From Flavobacteriaceae bacterium NBU2977 (GTDB lineage: Bacteria > Bacteroidota > Bacteroidia > Flavobacteriales > Flavobacteriaceae), in contig JAIOUW010000001.1 in NCBI GenBank assembly GCA_019931105.1, positions 992,001 through 1,056,000 on the forward strand: DNA of 64,000 nt, written 5' to 3'. Each line of letters starts with the position of its first letter. Positions within the stretch are counted from its first letter, which is position 1. Shown here piece by piece: positions 24,641-33,010 of the stretch. Position numbers and translations under genes: made by a program. A model generated the notes under the pieces. That model had not been told where the DNA came from. It searched no databases and worked only from the letters and a program-made list of their open reading frames with translations.

Positions 24641-25042
24641 ATGAAAAAGAAAGAAGTGCCACAAGACCACAGTAATCTGGCCTCGGCCAATATCAAGGAT
24701 ATGGTCTATGCCGTTGATGAAAATGGCGAATACACGACTGAACTAAGTACAGGGTGGGAGCCCAAGACCATTGCCCTTGACAATGCAATCAAAGAAATCG
24801 AGGCGCGTGTCGAAGACGCAAGGCAGCGCGTGTTAAAAAATGAAACCAGCCCCATTGAGTATTATATGGAACTTCATAAGATGGACCTCCCTATTTTGGC
24901 AAGTTATGTAGGTCTATGGAAATGGCGGGTCAAAAGGCATTTCAAACCATCGGTCTTTAAGGGGCTAAGTGACAGAACACTTCAAAAATATGCCGATGTA
25001 TTCGAGGTAACCATGGAACAATTAAAGCATTTTGAATCATAA
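24641..25042 (+). CDS. Small conserved flexirubin-cluster protein of unknown function
   Basis: 133 residues, no signal or membrane segment. The N-terminus is polar (MVYAVDENGEYTTELSTGWEPK), the middle is a charged helix (AIKEIEARVEDARQRVL), and IEYYMELHKMDLPILASYVGLWKWRVKRH follows. The end looks like a small helical domain (FKGLSDRTLQKYADVFEVTMEQL). I recall small proteins of this kind beside BtrH-like genes in flexirubin clusters but know no function. It lies 3 bases before the BtrH-like gene, so the two products may act together. Confidence 0.7.
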   Translation: MKKKEVPQDHSNLASANIKDMVYAVDENGEYTTELSTGWEPKTIALDNAIKEIEARVEDARQRVLKNETSPIEYYMELHKMDLPILASYVGLWKWRVKRHFKPSVFKGLSDRTLQKYADVFEVTMEQLKHFES

Positions 25043-25045
25043 TCC

Positions 25046-26041
25046 ATGCAAATAGATTTCACGCACAAACAGGCCGCCCACTGTGAGAACGGGGTAGTAT
25101 CAAACTTGATGCGCCATAATGGTTTTGAAGTTAGTGAACCTATGGTCTTTGGCATCGGATCGGGGCTGTTATTCAGTTACCTGCCCTTTCTAAAAGTGAA
25201 TTATGCACCGGTATTTACCTATCGGGCAATGCCAGGACTTATTTTCAACCGTTTTGCAAAACGGGTAGGAATAAAGGTAAAAAGGGAAAAATTCAAAAAT
25301 CCGGCCGAAGCAAAGGCCAGATTGGATGCCAATTTGGAAAAAGACAACCCGGTCGGGCTACAAGTAGGCGTTTATAGCCTGCCCTACTTTCCGGAAGAAT
25401 ATCGCTTTCATTTCAATGCACACAATATGGTGGTTTATGGTAGGGAAGGCGACACGTACCTGATAAGTGACCCCGTTATGGAAAGTGTCACTACCTTGAC
25501 CGCCAAAGAATTGGAAAAAGTCCGTTTTGCCAAGGGAGCTTTTGCACCAAAGGGGCACATGTACTATCCTATTTCTTTTCCTGAGACATTAGAGCTTGAC
25601 AAGGCGATCATGAAGGGAATCAAGCAGACAAGCCGAGACATGATGGCCCCAGTGCCCATCGTCGGTGTCAAGGCAATGCGTTGGGTCGCCAGCAACATTC
25701 GCAAGTGGCCAAACAAAATAGGGCCCAAGAAAGCGAACCATTATTTAGGCCAGATTGTTCGTATGCAAGAGGAAATAGGTACGGGCGGGGGTGGTTTTCG
25801 CTATATCTATGCCGCGTTCCTGCAAGAATCGAGTCGGGTTTTGAACAATGAAAGTCTCTCTGAACTATCGCAAGAAATGACCGAAATAGGCGACCTTTGG
25901 CGTGATTTTGCGTTGGATGCATCCCGTATTTATAAAAATAGAAGTGCCCAATCAGACGGATATAATCATATCGCAGAACAATTGGAGGCTATTGCAGATA
26001 GGGAGGCAACTTTTTTTAAGGCCCTTAAAAAGTCGGTCTAA
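25046..26041 (+). CDS. BtrH-type papain-fold protein (BtrH_N plus DUF4872)
   Basis: 331 residues. The N-terminal half matches the BtrH_N domain: Cys13 in the AAHCENGVVSNLMRHNGF start, then VFGIGSGLLFSYLP, then His126 in FNAHNMVVYG and Asp142 in YLISDPV. This gives a papain-like Cys-His-Asp set. The C-terminal half (~185-331) is helical and DUF4872-like. In butirosin synthesis BtrH transfers an acyl chain from an ACP to the aminoglycoside. A homologue in a cluster with two ACPs and a phenolic acceptor is a strong candidate for the ester-forming acyltransferase of flexirubin. That role is inference. Confidence 0.8.
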   Translation: MQIDFTHKQAAHCENGVVSNLMRHNGFEVSEPMVFGIGSGLLFSYLPFLKVNYAPVFTYRAMPGLIFNRFAKRVGIKVKREKFKNPAEAKARLDANLEKDNPVGLQVGVYSLPYFPEEYRFHFNAHNMVVYGREGDTYLISDPVMESVTTLTAKELEKVRFAKGAFAPKGHMYYPISFPETLELDKAIMKGIKQTSRDMMAPVPIVGVKAMRWVASNIRKWPNKIGPKKANHYLGQIVRMQEEIGTGGGGFRYIYAAFLQESSRVLNNESLSELSQEMTEIGDLWRDFALDASRIYKNRSAQSDGYNHIAEQLEAIADREATFFKALKKSV

Positions 26042-26084
26042 TCAATGGTAGAACATTTTATGACCCTCTGGATGATTTTATGAT

Positions 26085-26828
26085 ATGATCCAAATCAACA
26101 ATCTTTCCAAAAAATATAAAAATGCCGATGCCTATTCGGTACATAATATCGATCTGGTCATCGAAGAAGGAGAGATTTTTGGCCTTTTGGGTCCCAACGG
26201 TGCAGGCAAAACAACATTGATATCGATGTTGAGTTCATTACTGAAACCCTCTTCGGGAAGTTTTTCGATAAATGGTCTTGATTATAGATCGAACAGGAAC
26301 GGACTTAAGCAGCACATAGGTATCGTACCCCAAGAATATGCGCTATATCCGACACTTACCGCTTTTGAAAACCTAAGTTATTTCGGCGGCATGTACGGGC
26401 TAAAAGGCAAATCGTTGACTGATGGCATCGAAAATAACCTGGAGATTCTCGGACTGTCAGATTTTGCCAATAAAAAGATAAAAACATTCTCGGGCGGAAT
26501 GAAAAGGCGTATCAATCTGATAGCCGGCATTCTGCATAACCCAAAAGTGTTGTTTCTAGACGAACCCACCGTAGGCGTCGATGTACAGTCGAAGAACGCC
26601 ATCATCGAACATTTGCTCACGCTCAACACTGGTGGCACGACCATATTTTACACGTCGCACCATTTGAACGAAGCCGAGCATTTTTGTACTCGCGTCGCGA
26701 TTATCGATAACGGTGAATTGATCGTTATCGGAAGACCTAAAAGCTTGATAAATGATCAAAAGGGAGCCACAAATCTCGAAGACGTGTTCTTGAACCACAC
26801 CGGAAAAGCATTACGCGACCATGCATAA
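26085..26828 (+). CDS. ABC transporter ATP-binding protein
   Basis: 247 residues. Walker A is GPNGAGKTTLISML, the Q-loop is IGIVPQEYALYPTLTAFENL, the signature is FSGGMKRRINLIAG, Walker B is VLFLDEPTVGVDVQSK, and the switch His is in FYTSHHLNEAE. It belongs to the drug/lipid exporter class that pairs with ABC-2 permeases. It overlaps the permease gene by 8 bases. It probably powers export or flipping of a flexirubin intermediate to the outer leaflet or periplasm. Confidence 0.95.
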   Translation: MIQINNLSKKYKNADAYSVHNIDLVIEEGEIFGLLGPNGAGKTTLISMLSSLLKPSSGSFSINGLDYRSNRNGLKQHIGIVPQEYALYPTLTAFENLSYFGGMYGLKGKSLTDGIENNLEILGLSDFANKKIKTFSGGMKRRINLIAGILHNPKVLFLDEPTVGVDVQSKNAIIEHLLTLNTGGTTIFYTSHHLNEAEHFCTRVAIIDNGELIVIGRPKSLINDQKGATNLEDVFLNHTGKALRDHA

Positions 26829-28089
26829 GCTCTTGGCCTCGACATACAAAGAATTTTTGCTTTTGATCCGTGATATCGGTGGAATTGCAGTTCTTTTTTT
26901 GATGCCGCTTCTTTTGGTCATTACCATAACCATTGTTCAAGATGGCACTTTTAAGACCTTGAAAGAAACAAAGATTCCGATATTGCTCGTTGATAATGAC
27001 AATGGGCAGGTTTCAGAGAACATTCGCGAAACATTGAAAAACTCGGATCAGTTCACGGTCGTAATCAGTTCTGACGAAAGAAAAGTGCAAGAATCGGTAC
27101 AGAATGGAGAATACCAATTGGCCATCGTGATACCTGAAGACCTATCGAAGGACCTTGACTTAAAGGTTTCGGAGAATGTGGCAACCATTTTGGCAAAATT
27201 CAGCGGGGAAGAGGAAATTTCAGGGAGAAAATCGAAAACGAACACCAAAGAGGTCAAACTCTATTTTGACCCGGCCACCCAATTTTCATTCCGTAACTCA
27301 GTTAAAAGCGGTATAGACCAAATGGTTTCCAAAATAGAATCCCAGACCATTTACAAAGCTTTTCAAGAAGAACTTACCGATGACCCATCCGAAGAAATTT
27401 TTGACACAGAACCCTTTATTCGATTCACCGAAATCGTTCCGAGCAAAGCAGGGCGGTCGGCCGTGATTCCGAATTCTACCCAGCACAATATTCCGGCATG
27501 GTCACTTTTTGCCATTTTCTTCATCATATTGCCCCTTGCTATAAATATGGTCAAAGAAAAAAACCAAGGAACATTTGTCCGTTTACGAACACAGCCCGTT
27601 TCGTATGCCACGGTTTTGGGCGGAAAGACCATGGTCTTTCTGTCGGTGGCACTGATCCAGTTTACCCTGATGATTTTGGTGGGCCTCTATTTATTCCCAT
27701 TGATCGGTCTGCCAAAACTAGATGTTGACGGAAGGTTGCCCCTTTTGTTCGTAGTGGCCTTTTTTGCAGGTTTGGCGGCAATCGGTTTGGGTTTGCTTCT
27801 GGGATCCATAGCCAAGACCCAAGAGCAGTCCGCACCTTTTGGTGCGACCTTAGTAGTTATATTGGCAGCTATCGGCGGGGTCTGGGTACCTGTTTTTGCC
27901 ATGCCCGGTTTTATGCAGACGTTATCACAACTATCACCAATGAATTGGGGACTAAGTGCCTTTTATGACGTATTTTTGCGCAATGTCGGATTGGGCGAGA
28001 TTCTTCCTGAAATTTCACTCTTATTCGGGTTTTTCATACTGACCGTCATTATTGCAGTAATCTATAACGAACGTAGGAATGCCGTCTAA
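26821..28089 (+). CDS. ABC-2 type transporter permease
   Basis: 422 residues. One N-terminal membrane segment (~residues 15-40, RDIGGIAVLFLMPLLLVITI) is followed by a ~200-residue periplasmic domain. At least five C-terminal segments start at WSLFAIFFIILPLAINMV and include the ABC-2 signature region (VKEKNQGTFVRLRTQPVSYATVLGGKT). It overlaps the ATPase gene by 8 bases and the thioesterase gene by 11, so all three are translationally coupled. Confidence 0.93.
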   Translation: MHKLLASTYKEFLLLIRDIGGIAVLFLMPLLLVITITIVQDGTFKTLKETKIPILLVDNDNGQVSENIRETLKNSDQFTVVISSDERKVQESVQNGEYQLAIVIPEDLSKDLDLKVSENVATILAKFSGEEEISGRKSKTNTKEVKLYFDPATQFSFRNSVKSGIDQMVSKIESQTIYKAFQEELTDDPSEEIFDTEPFIRFTEIVPSKAGRSAVIPNSTQHNIPAWSLFAIFFIILPLAINMVKEKNQGTFVRLRTQPVSYATVLGGKTMVFLSVALIQFTLMILVGLYLFPLIGLPKLDVDGRLPLLFVVAFFAGLAAIGLGLLLGSIAKTQEQSAPFGATLVVILAAIGGVWVPVFAMPGFMQTLSQLSPMNWGLSAFYDVFLRNVGLGEILPEISLLFGFFILTVIIAVIYNERRNAV

Positions 28090-28510
28090 AAAAGAAATCA
28101 GTTTTACCAGCGAAGTGCGTATTCGATTCGCGGAAGTCGACCCCCTTGGCATTGTATGGCACGGTAATTACATTCAATATTTCGAAGATGGTCGTGAAGC
28201 CTTCGGGCGTCATCACGGCATTTCTTATCTCGACCAAAAGGCAAATAATTTTTCCACCCCGATCGTAGAATCACATTGCGAACACAAACTGCCCTTGACC
28301 TATGGCGACGTAGCTACCATCAAGACCACGTATGTCGATTCGGAAGCGGCCAAAATGGTCTTCAAATACGAAGTGATGAACCCCAAGGGACAAGTAGTTT
28401 GCACAGGCAGAACGGTACAGGTCTTCGTAGAGTTGCAAGGTGAACTTTCATTGACAATACCCGAGTTCTTTAGAAAATGGAAGCAAAAAGTAGGCCTGTT
28501 GAATGGATAG
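28079..28510 (+). CDS. Acyl-CoA/ACP thioesterase (4HBT hotdog family)
   Basis: 143 residues. The 4HBT signature is RIRFAEVDPLGIVWHGNYIQYFEDGREAF, with Asp21 as the probable catalytic residue (VDPLGIVWHGNY; the family pattern is D..G..H..NY..). It may release the finished polyene or alkyl acid from ACP, or edit stalled intermediates. It overlaps both neighbours, the ABC permease by 11 bases and the ketosynthase by 8. Confidence 0.88.
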   Translation: MPSKKEISFTSEVRIRFAEVDPLGIVWHGNYIQYFEDGREAFGRHHGISYLDQKANNFSTPIVESHCEHKLPLTYGDVATIKTTYVDSEAAKMVFKYEVMNPKGQVVCTGRTVQVFVELQGELSLTIPEFFRKWKQKVGLLNG

Positions 28511-29651
28511 GACCTACCTCTCATACAATTCCATTATTTCCTCTTACGGATTCGACTCCCCATCCGCAATCGAAAGCATAAAAAAGGAAGTGTCCGGTCT
28601 TCAGGTATTCGAAGACAAAGCAATTCTTCCTGATCGTTTTTGTGCTTCCCGAATTTCAAATGACAAACTTGATAAAGCATTTGACCGTATGAGGCCCAAG
28701 GAACCCCATACCAAACTTGAAAAAGTGCTCATCTTGGCATTGGAGAATATCATTTCAGCTTCCGGAATCGAACTAAACGAAAGGGTCGGTTTGATACTTT
28801 CGACCACAAAGGGCAATATCGATGTATTGCAAGAAAATAGTCCTTTTGACGAAAATCGGGTTTATTTGAGTGAAATGGGCCGAAAAATCAAGAATTTTCT
28901 TGGTTTTCAAAATGACGCCATTGTACTTTCCAATGCCTGTGTTTCTGGTATTTTGGCGATTGCCATGGCAAAGCGATTTATTCGGCAAGGTAGATTTGAC
29001 CACGTTTTCGTTGCCGGAGGCGACCTGGTCACCAAATTCATTCTTTCGGGTTTCAACGCCTTTCAGGCTTTGAGCGACCAACCATGTCGCCCCTATTGCA
29101 AGACCCGTTCGGGCATTAACATCGGCGAAGTCGGGGCCAGTGCACTTGTGACCAAAGACATCGCAAAACTTGATGATACCTCCGTTGAAATATTGGGCGA
29201 ATCTTCCTGCAACGATGCCAATCATATCTCGGGTCCGTCTCGAACTGGAGAAGGGCTCTATAGAAGTGTAATTTCCGCGATGGGGCAAGCCCAAATCTCG
29301 CCTATGGACATCGATTTTATTTCCGCCCATGGCACGGCCACTCCGTTCAATGATGAAATGGAAGCTATTGCCTTCAACCGCGCCGGATTACAAAATGCGC
29401 CGCTCAATAGTCTTAAAGGTTATTTCGGCCACACACTTGGGGCATCTGGACTTCTTGAAACGATCGTAGGCATGCACTCCTTACATTCAAATACACTTTA
29501 CGCTTCGAAAGGATTTCGCGAGATGGGTGTATCCAAACCTTTGAACATTATCGAAAAGACAAAATCCGCAGCTTTGAATACCTTTATAAAAACCGCCTCG
29601 GGGTTTGGAGGGTGCAATACCGCTGTAGTTTTTCGAAAAGCAGCCGTGTAA
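28503..29651 (+). CDS. Beta-ketoacyl synthase family protein
   Basis: 382 residues. Cys146 is in IVLSNACVSGILAIAMA. The His residues are in DFISAHGTATPFNDEME and LKGYFGHTLGASGLLE, and the Gly-rich end is TASGFGGCNTAVVF. All three catalytic residues are intact. The N-terminus is shortened and divergent (RTYLSYNSIISSYGFDSP) compared with FabF. It is coupled to the thioesterase gene (8-base overlap). Its precise step, polyene versus alkyl chain, cannot be told from sequence. Confidence 0.88.
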   Translation: MDRTYLSYNSIISSYGFDSPSAIESIKKEVSGLQVFEDKAILPDRFCASRISNDKLDKAFDRMRPKEPHTKLEKVLILALENIISASGIELNERVGLILSTTKGNIDVLQENSPFDENRVYLSEMGRKIKNFLGFQNDAIVLSNACVSGILAIAMAKRFIRQGRFDHVFVAGGDLVTKFILSGFNAFQALSDQPCRPYCKTRSGINIGEVGASALVTKDIAKLDDTSVEILGESSCNDANHISGPSRTGEGLYRSVISAMGQAQISPMDIDFISAHGTATPFNDEMEAIAFNRAGLQNAPLNSLKGYFGHTLGASGLLETIVGMHSLHSNTLYASKGFREMGVSKPLNIIEKTKSAALNTFIKTASGFGGCNTAVVFRKAAV

Positions 29652-29711
29652 ACATAACGAAGTGCAGAAAGCATATTTTCTACCGTTACGCCAAAATTGC
29701 AGGCTAATCCC

Positions 29712-29719
29712 TAAATTTG
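29712..29719 (+). promoter_or_regulatory. Candidate internal promoter (-7 box) before the methyltransferase
   Basis: TAAATTTG, a perfect TAnnTTTG, lies 21 bases before the ATG at 29741, in the 89-base gap that breaks the run of overlapping genes. No clear -33 element at the usual distance is seen. Confidence 0.4.
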
Positions 29720-29740
29720 TCCTCCATTAATTTACCGAGA

Positions 29741-30802
29741 ATGCCAAAAAAAACAATCAAAGCCATTCATGCTCTAGAAGAAGCCCAAAAGATAGCATTT
29801 GCACCCTTTGTTTTTCAGACGACTATCACCTTAAAAAGAATGGGGGTATTGGACTACATCTTTGAAAACGGCAATCAAGGCGGTGTCGATTTTTCTACAA
29901 TAGCGGAAGCATTGTCCATCGGCGATTATGGTTTAGGTGTGCTGATGGAAATCGCTGAAAGTTCAAATATTGTACAAAAGAACAAGGACAATAAATTTGA
30001 ATTGACCAAAACCGGGTATTTCTTAACTTGCAATAAGATGACGGAAATCAATCTGAATTTTACGCAAGATGTCTGTTATCAGGGCCTTTTCCATTTGCAA
30101 GAGGCGGTCGAAAACAATAAACCGGAAGGACTGAAAGAATTAGGGCCTTGGCCCACCATTTACGAAGGTTTGTCCAAATTAGAACCCAATGCTCAGAAAT
30201 CATGGTTCGAGTTCGACCACTTTTATTCAGATGGTGTTTTTGACGAAGCTTTAAAAGTGGTCTTCGAACACAAGCCCAAAGTACTTTTCGATATCGGTGG
30301 CAACACGGGCAAGTTTGCCATTCAATGCTGTGCCTACGACCCGACTGTAAATGTGTTGATCTTTGACCTGCCGGGTCAATTGTCAAAAGCTTTGATAAAC
30401 GCCAAAAACAAAGGCCTTGAAAATCGTATCTCGGGTCAAGAAATCGATTGGTTGTCCGAAGACCCTCAAATTCCAAATGGAGCGGATACCATTTGGATGA
30501 GCCAATTTTTGGACTGCTTCTCAAAAGAAGAAATCTTAAAAATATTGACTGCCTGTGTGGCTTCTATGCGCGATGATACCCAGCTGTTGATCATGGAAAC
30601 CTTCACAGATCGTCAAAAATTTGACAACGCACGCTTTACTTTAGAAGCCACCTCGCTCTACTTCACCGTAATGGCAAATGGCAACAGCAAAATGTACAAG
30701 GCCACCGAATTTATCGATCTCATTCAACAAGCAGGATTGGAAATCAAATCTGACATTGGTGTCGGGGAATTCCATACCTTGCTGGTCTGTAAAAAGCAAT
30801 AA
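29741..30802 (+). CDS. SAM-dependent methyltransferase (winged-helix dimerisation domain, O-methyltransferase type)
   Basis: 353 residues from the ATG at 29741; the frame also allows a TTG at 29717, but that TTG overlaps the candidate -7 box. The N-terminal ~110 residues look like the winged-helix dimerisation domain of this family. The SAM site is VLFDIGGNTGKFAIQC (GxGxG-like), then VLIFDLPGQLSKA, then GADTIWMSQFLDCFSKEE. It probably methylates the aryl ring: flexirubins and aryl polyenes often carry a 3-methyl-4-hydroxyphenyl head. O- versus C-methylation cannot be decided. Confidence 0.88.
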   Translation: MPKKTIKAIHALEEAQKIAFAPFVFQTTITLKRMGVLDYIFENGNQGGVDFSTIAEALSIGDYGLGVLMEIAESSNIVQKNKDNKFELTKTGYFLTCNKMTEINLNFTQDVCYQGLFHLQEAVENNKPEGLKELGPWPTIYEGLSKLEPNAQKSWFEFDHFYSDGVFDEALKVVFEHKPKVLFDIGGNTGKFAIQCCAYDPTVNVLIFDLPGQLSKALINAKNKGLENRISGQEIDWLSEDPQIPNGADTIWMSQFLDCFSKEEILKILTACVASMRDDTQLLIMETFTDRQKFDNARFTLEATSLYFTVMANGNSKMYKATEFIDLIQQAGLEIKSDIGVGEFHTLLVCKKQ

Positions 30803-30808
30803 TCGACA

Positions 30809-31423
30809 TTGACCCAAGAACTATTCATAGCAAGTCATTGCCACATAAGTAATAATATGGTTTCATTGAACGGCACCACCGTTCATGAACAAAAAGGAAC
30901 GGACTTTGTTTCATTTGCAAAATCGGCTTACAAGAAGTTCGACATCGATTATTCGAAGTTCTTTAAAATGGACAATCTCAGCAAGTTGGCCTTTTTGGCC
31001 GCCGACCTGCTTCTAAAGGATGACAATATCAAGGAAAAACAAAATATTGCATTGGTCTTTTCGAACCGGGCCGCAAGCTTGGATACGGATCGTAGACATC
31101 AAGAATCGATTTCCAAAAATGACTCATATTTTCCAAGCCCTGCCGTTTTTGTTTATACGTTGCCCAATATCTGTATGGGCGAAATAAGCATTAAACACAA
31201 GCTCCATTCAGAAAATGCTTTTTTTATCTTTGAAAAATTCAATGCCCAGTATCTGCACACCTATACGGAAAGCCTGATTCTTGAAAAAAAAGCTGAGAAA
31301 GTATTATGCGGATGGACCGAACTTGACGGTGAAAAATACAAGGCGTTTTTGTACGTTGTGGGCAAGAGTGGTATTTTTACACATTCTACACATCAAATAA
31401 CAAGATTATATCAGAACAAATGA
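30809..31423 (+). CDS. Half-size ketosynthase-like protein without active-site Cys
   Basis: 204 residues from a TTG start 6 bases after the previous stop; the first in-frame ATG would remove the first strand (LFIASHCHISN). The order of elements matches the N-terminal half of the thiolase fold: start strand, FKMDNLSKLAFLAADLLL (KS '..DR..ke...AA..A'), IALVFSNRAAS, and VFVYTLPNICMGEISIKH (KS 'N...G.v....'). Where KS enzymes have the Cys nucleophile it reads FIFEKFNAQ. No C-terminal half is present. It may be a structural or regulatory partner of the cluster's ketosynthases. It overlaps the ACP gene by 4 bases. Confidence 0.7.
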   Translation: MTQELFIASHCHISNNMVSLNGTTVHEQKGTDFVSFAKSAYKKFDIDYSKFFKMDNLSKLAFLAADLLLKDDNIKEKQNIALVFSNRAASLDTDRRHQESISKNDSYFPSPAVFVYTLPNICMGEISIKHKLHSENAFFIFEKFNAQYLHTYTESLILEKKAEKVLCGWTELDGEKYKAFLYVVGKSGIFTHSTHQITRLYQNK

Positions 31424-31677
31424 CCGAATTGAAATTAGAATTGAAGGAAAAAATAATCGAGCAACTCAACCTTGAAGACGTATCGGCTGATGACATTGCG
31501 GACCAAGACCCTCTTTTTGGTGAAGGTTTGGGTCTAGATTCGATTGATGCCTTGGAACTTATAGTTATGCTCGATAAAGACTACGGTATCAAATTGGCCG
31601 ACCCTAAAGAAGGTCGTAAAATTTTTGAATCGGTAGAAACAATGGCTGCCTATATTACAGCGAATAGAAGTGCTTAA
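31420..31677 (+). CDS. Acyl carrier protein 2
   Basis: 85 residues. The attachment Ser41 is in LGLDSIDALELIVMLDKDYG. Its sequence differs clearly from ACP 1, so the two probably serve separate chains. It starts inside the last codons of the half-KS gene (ATGA overlap) and stands 133 bases before the KS/CLF pair, which it probably feeds. That gap contains no other gene. Confidence 0.93.
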   Translation: MTELKLELKEKIIEQLNLEDVSADDIADQDPLFGEGLGLDSIDALELIVMLDKDYGIKLADPKEGRKIFESVETMAAYITANRSA

Positions 31678-31810
31678 AGCCTTCATATACCGTATAGGTT
31701 TCTTACCATTTCTCTTGAAATCATATGCAATTGTCGGTGCGAGCAAAAAAACCTTTTAAATCGTGATATTCGTACTTTTTAAATGATGCGATAACAACAT
31801 TGAATTCGAT

Positions 31811-33010
31811 ATGGGCGCAGGTGTGGCAATAACAGGTATTGGAATAATCTCGGCCATTGGCGGCAATGTCTCGGAGAACTACAGATCGCTGATATCGGGC
31901 AAGATCGGTATCGATAAGATAACACAGATCGAAACCGTACACAAAGATGAGATAATGGTCGGCGAAATCAAGGACGACAACCCGACCTTGGAGAAGCGGC
32001 TTAAATTTCTTGAAAACCAAAACTCACGTACCGTTCTTATAGGTTGTATCGCCGCTCAGGAAGCCGTCGAACAAGCAGGTATTTTAGATATCAATGACGT
32101 TCGCACAGGGTTCATTTCAGGAACGACCGTTGGGGGAATGGACAAATCGGAACAGTATTTCTACGACTATTTTGACCGGCCCGAGGTTCGACAGCACATC
32201 ACAGGGTTACATGCAGGCGATTCCACCAAAAAAATCGCAGATCATATCGGTCTTAAAGAAGGTTTTGTAACCACGATTAGCACGGCCTGTTCATCAGCGG
32301 CCAATGCCATTATGCTAGGTGCCCGCATGATAAAATCAAGACAATTGGATCGGGTCATCGTAGGGGGCACCGATAGTCTTTCAAAATTCACGATCAATGG
32401 CTTCAAAACACTAATGATACTATCGGACACGTACAATACACCTTTCGATGATAACCGTAAAGGGTTGAATTTAGGGGAGGCGGCGGCTTACCTCGTACTT
32501 GAATCCGATGCCATTGTAAACAAAGAAAATAAAACAGTACTCGGTTACTTGAAGGGATATGGCAATGCCAATGATGCCTATCATCAAACGGCTTCTTCAG
32601 AACATGGCGACGGGGCCGTTTTGGCCATGCAAAAGGCACTGGAAGTTGCGGGTATGGACCCTTCTGAAATCGACTATGTCAACGCGCATGGTACTGCTAC
32701 CCCGAATAATGATCTTTCTGAAGGTAGGGCTCTCATTCGCTTGTTCAACGGCAAAGTTCCCGAATTCAGTTCTACAAAAGCTTTTACCGGTCACACATTG
32801 GCGGCCGCTGGCGGTGTGGAAGCCGTATATTCGATATTGGGGCTTCAAAACGATGTTATTTTTCCGAATCTGAATTACAAGACCCAAATGAAGGAGTTTG
32901 ATATCAGCCCGGTCACCAAGGTCAAGAACAAACCATTGAATACGGTACTTTCGAACTCATTTGGCTTTGGAGGCAATTGCTCAACACTTATTTTTTCGAA
33001 GGCCAAATGA
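31811..33010 (+). CDS. Beta-ketoacyl synthase, KS-alpha of a KS/CLF pair
   Basis: 399 residues. The active Cys160 is in TTISTACSSAANAIMLG. The His residues are in YVNAHGTATPNNDLSEG and STKAFTGHTLAAAGGVEA, and the end is NSFGFGGNCSTLIF. Complete catalytic set. It overlaps by 4 bases the next gene, a KS-like protein with no catalytic residues. The arrangement matches the KS/chain-length-factor pair of type II aryl polyene synthases (ApeO/ApeC, recalled from published work). It is the likely polyene-extending condensing enzyme. Confidence 0.92.
   Translation: MGAGVAITGIGIISAIGGNVSENYRSLISGKIGIDKITQIETVHKDEIMVGEIKDDNPTLEKRLKFLENQNSRTVLIGCIAAQEAVEQAGILDINDVRTGFISGTTVGGMDKSEQYFYDYFDRPEVRQHITGLHAGDSTKKIADHIGLKEGFVTTISTACSSAANAIMLGARMIKSRQLDRVIVGGTDSLSKFTINGFKTLMILSDTYNTPFDDNRKGLNLGEAAAYLVLESDAIVNKENKTVLGYLKGYGNANDAYHQTASSEHGDGAVLAMQKALEVAGMDPSEIDYVNAHGTATPNNDLSEGRALIRLFNGKVPEFSSTKAFTGHTLAAAGGVEAVYSILGLQNDVIFPNLNYKTQMKEFDISPVTKVKNKPLNTVLSNSFGFGGNCSTLIFSKAK

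Noticed and set aside
28773-29330. A 185-codon antisense frame within a ketosynthase gene
   Set aside because: The opposite strand has all KS catalytic motifs; the antisense product has no family features or separate promoter.
30060-30524. A 154-codon antisense frame within the methyltransferase gene
   Set aside because: It lies opposite the conserved SAM-binding region; its product is rich in Arg, His and Trp and matches nothing.
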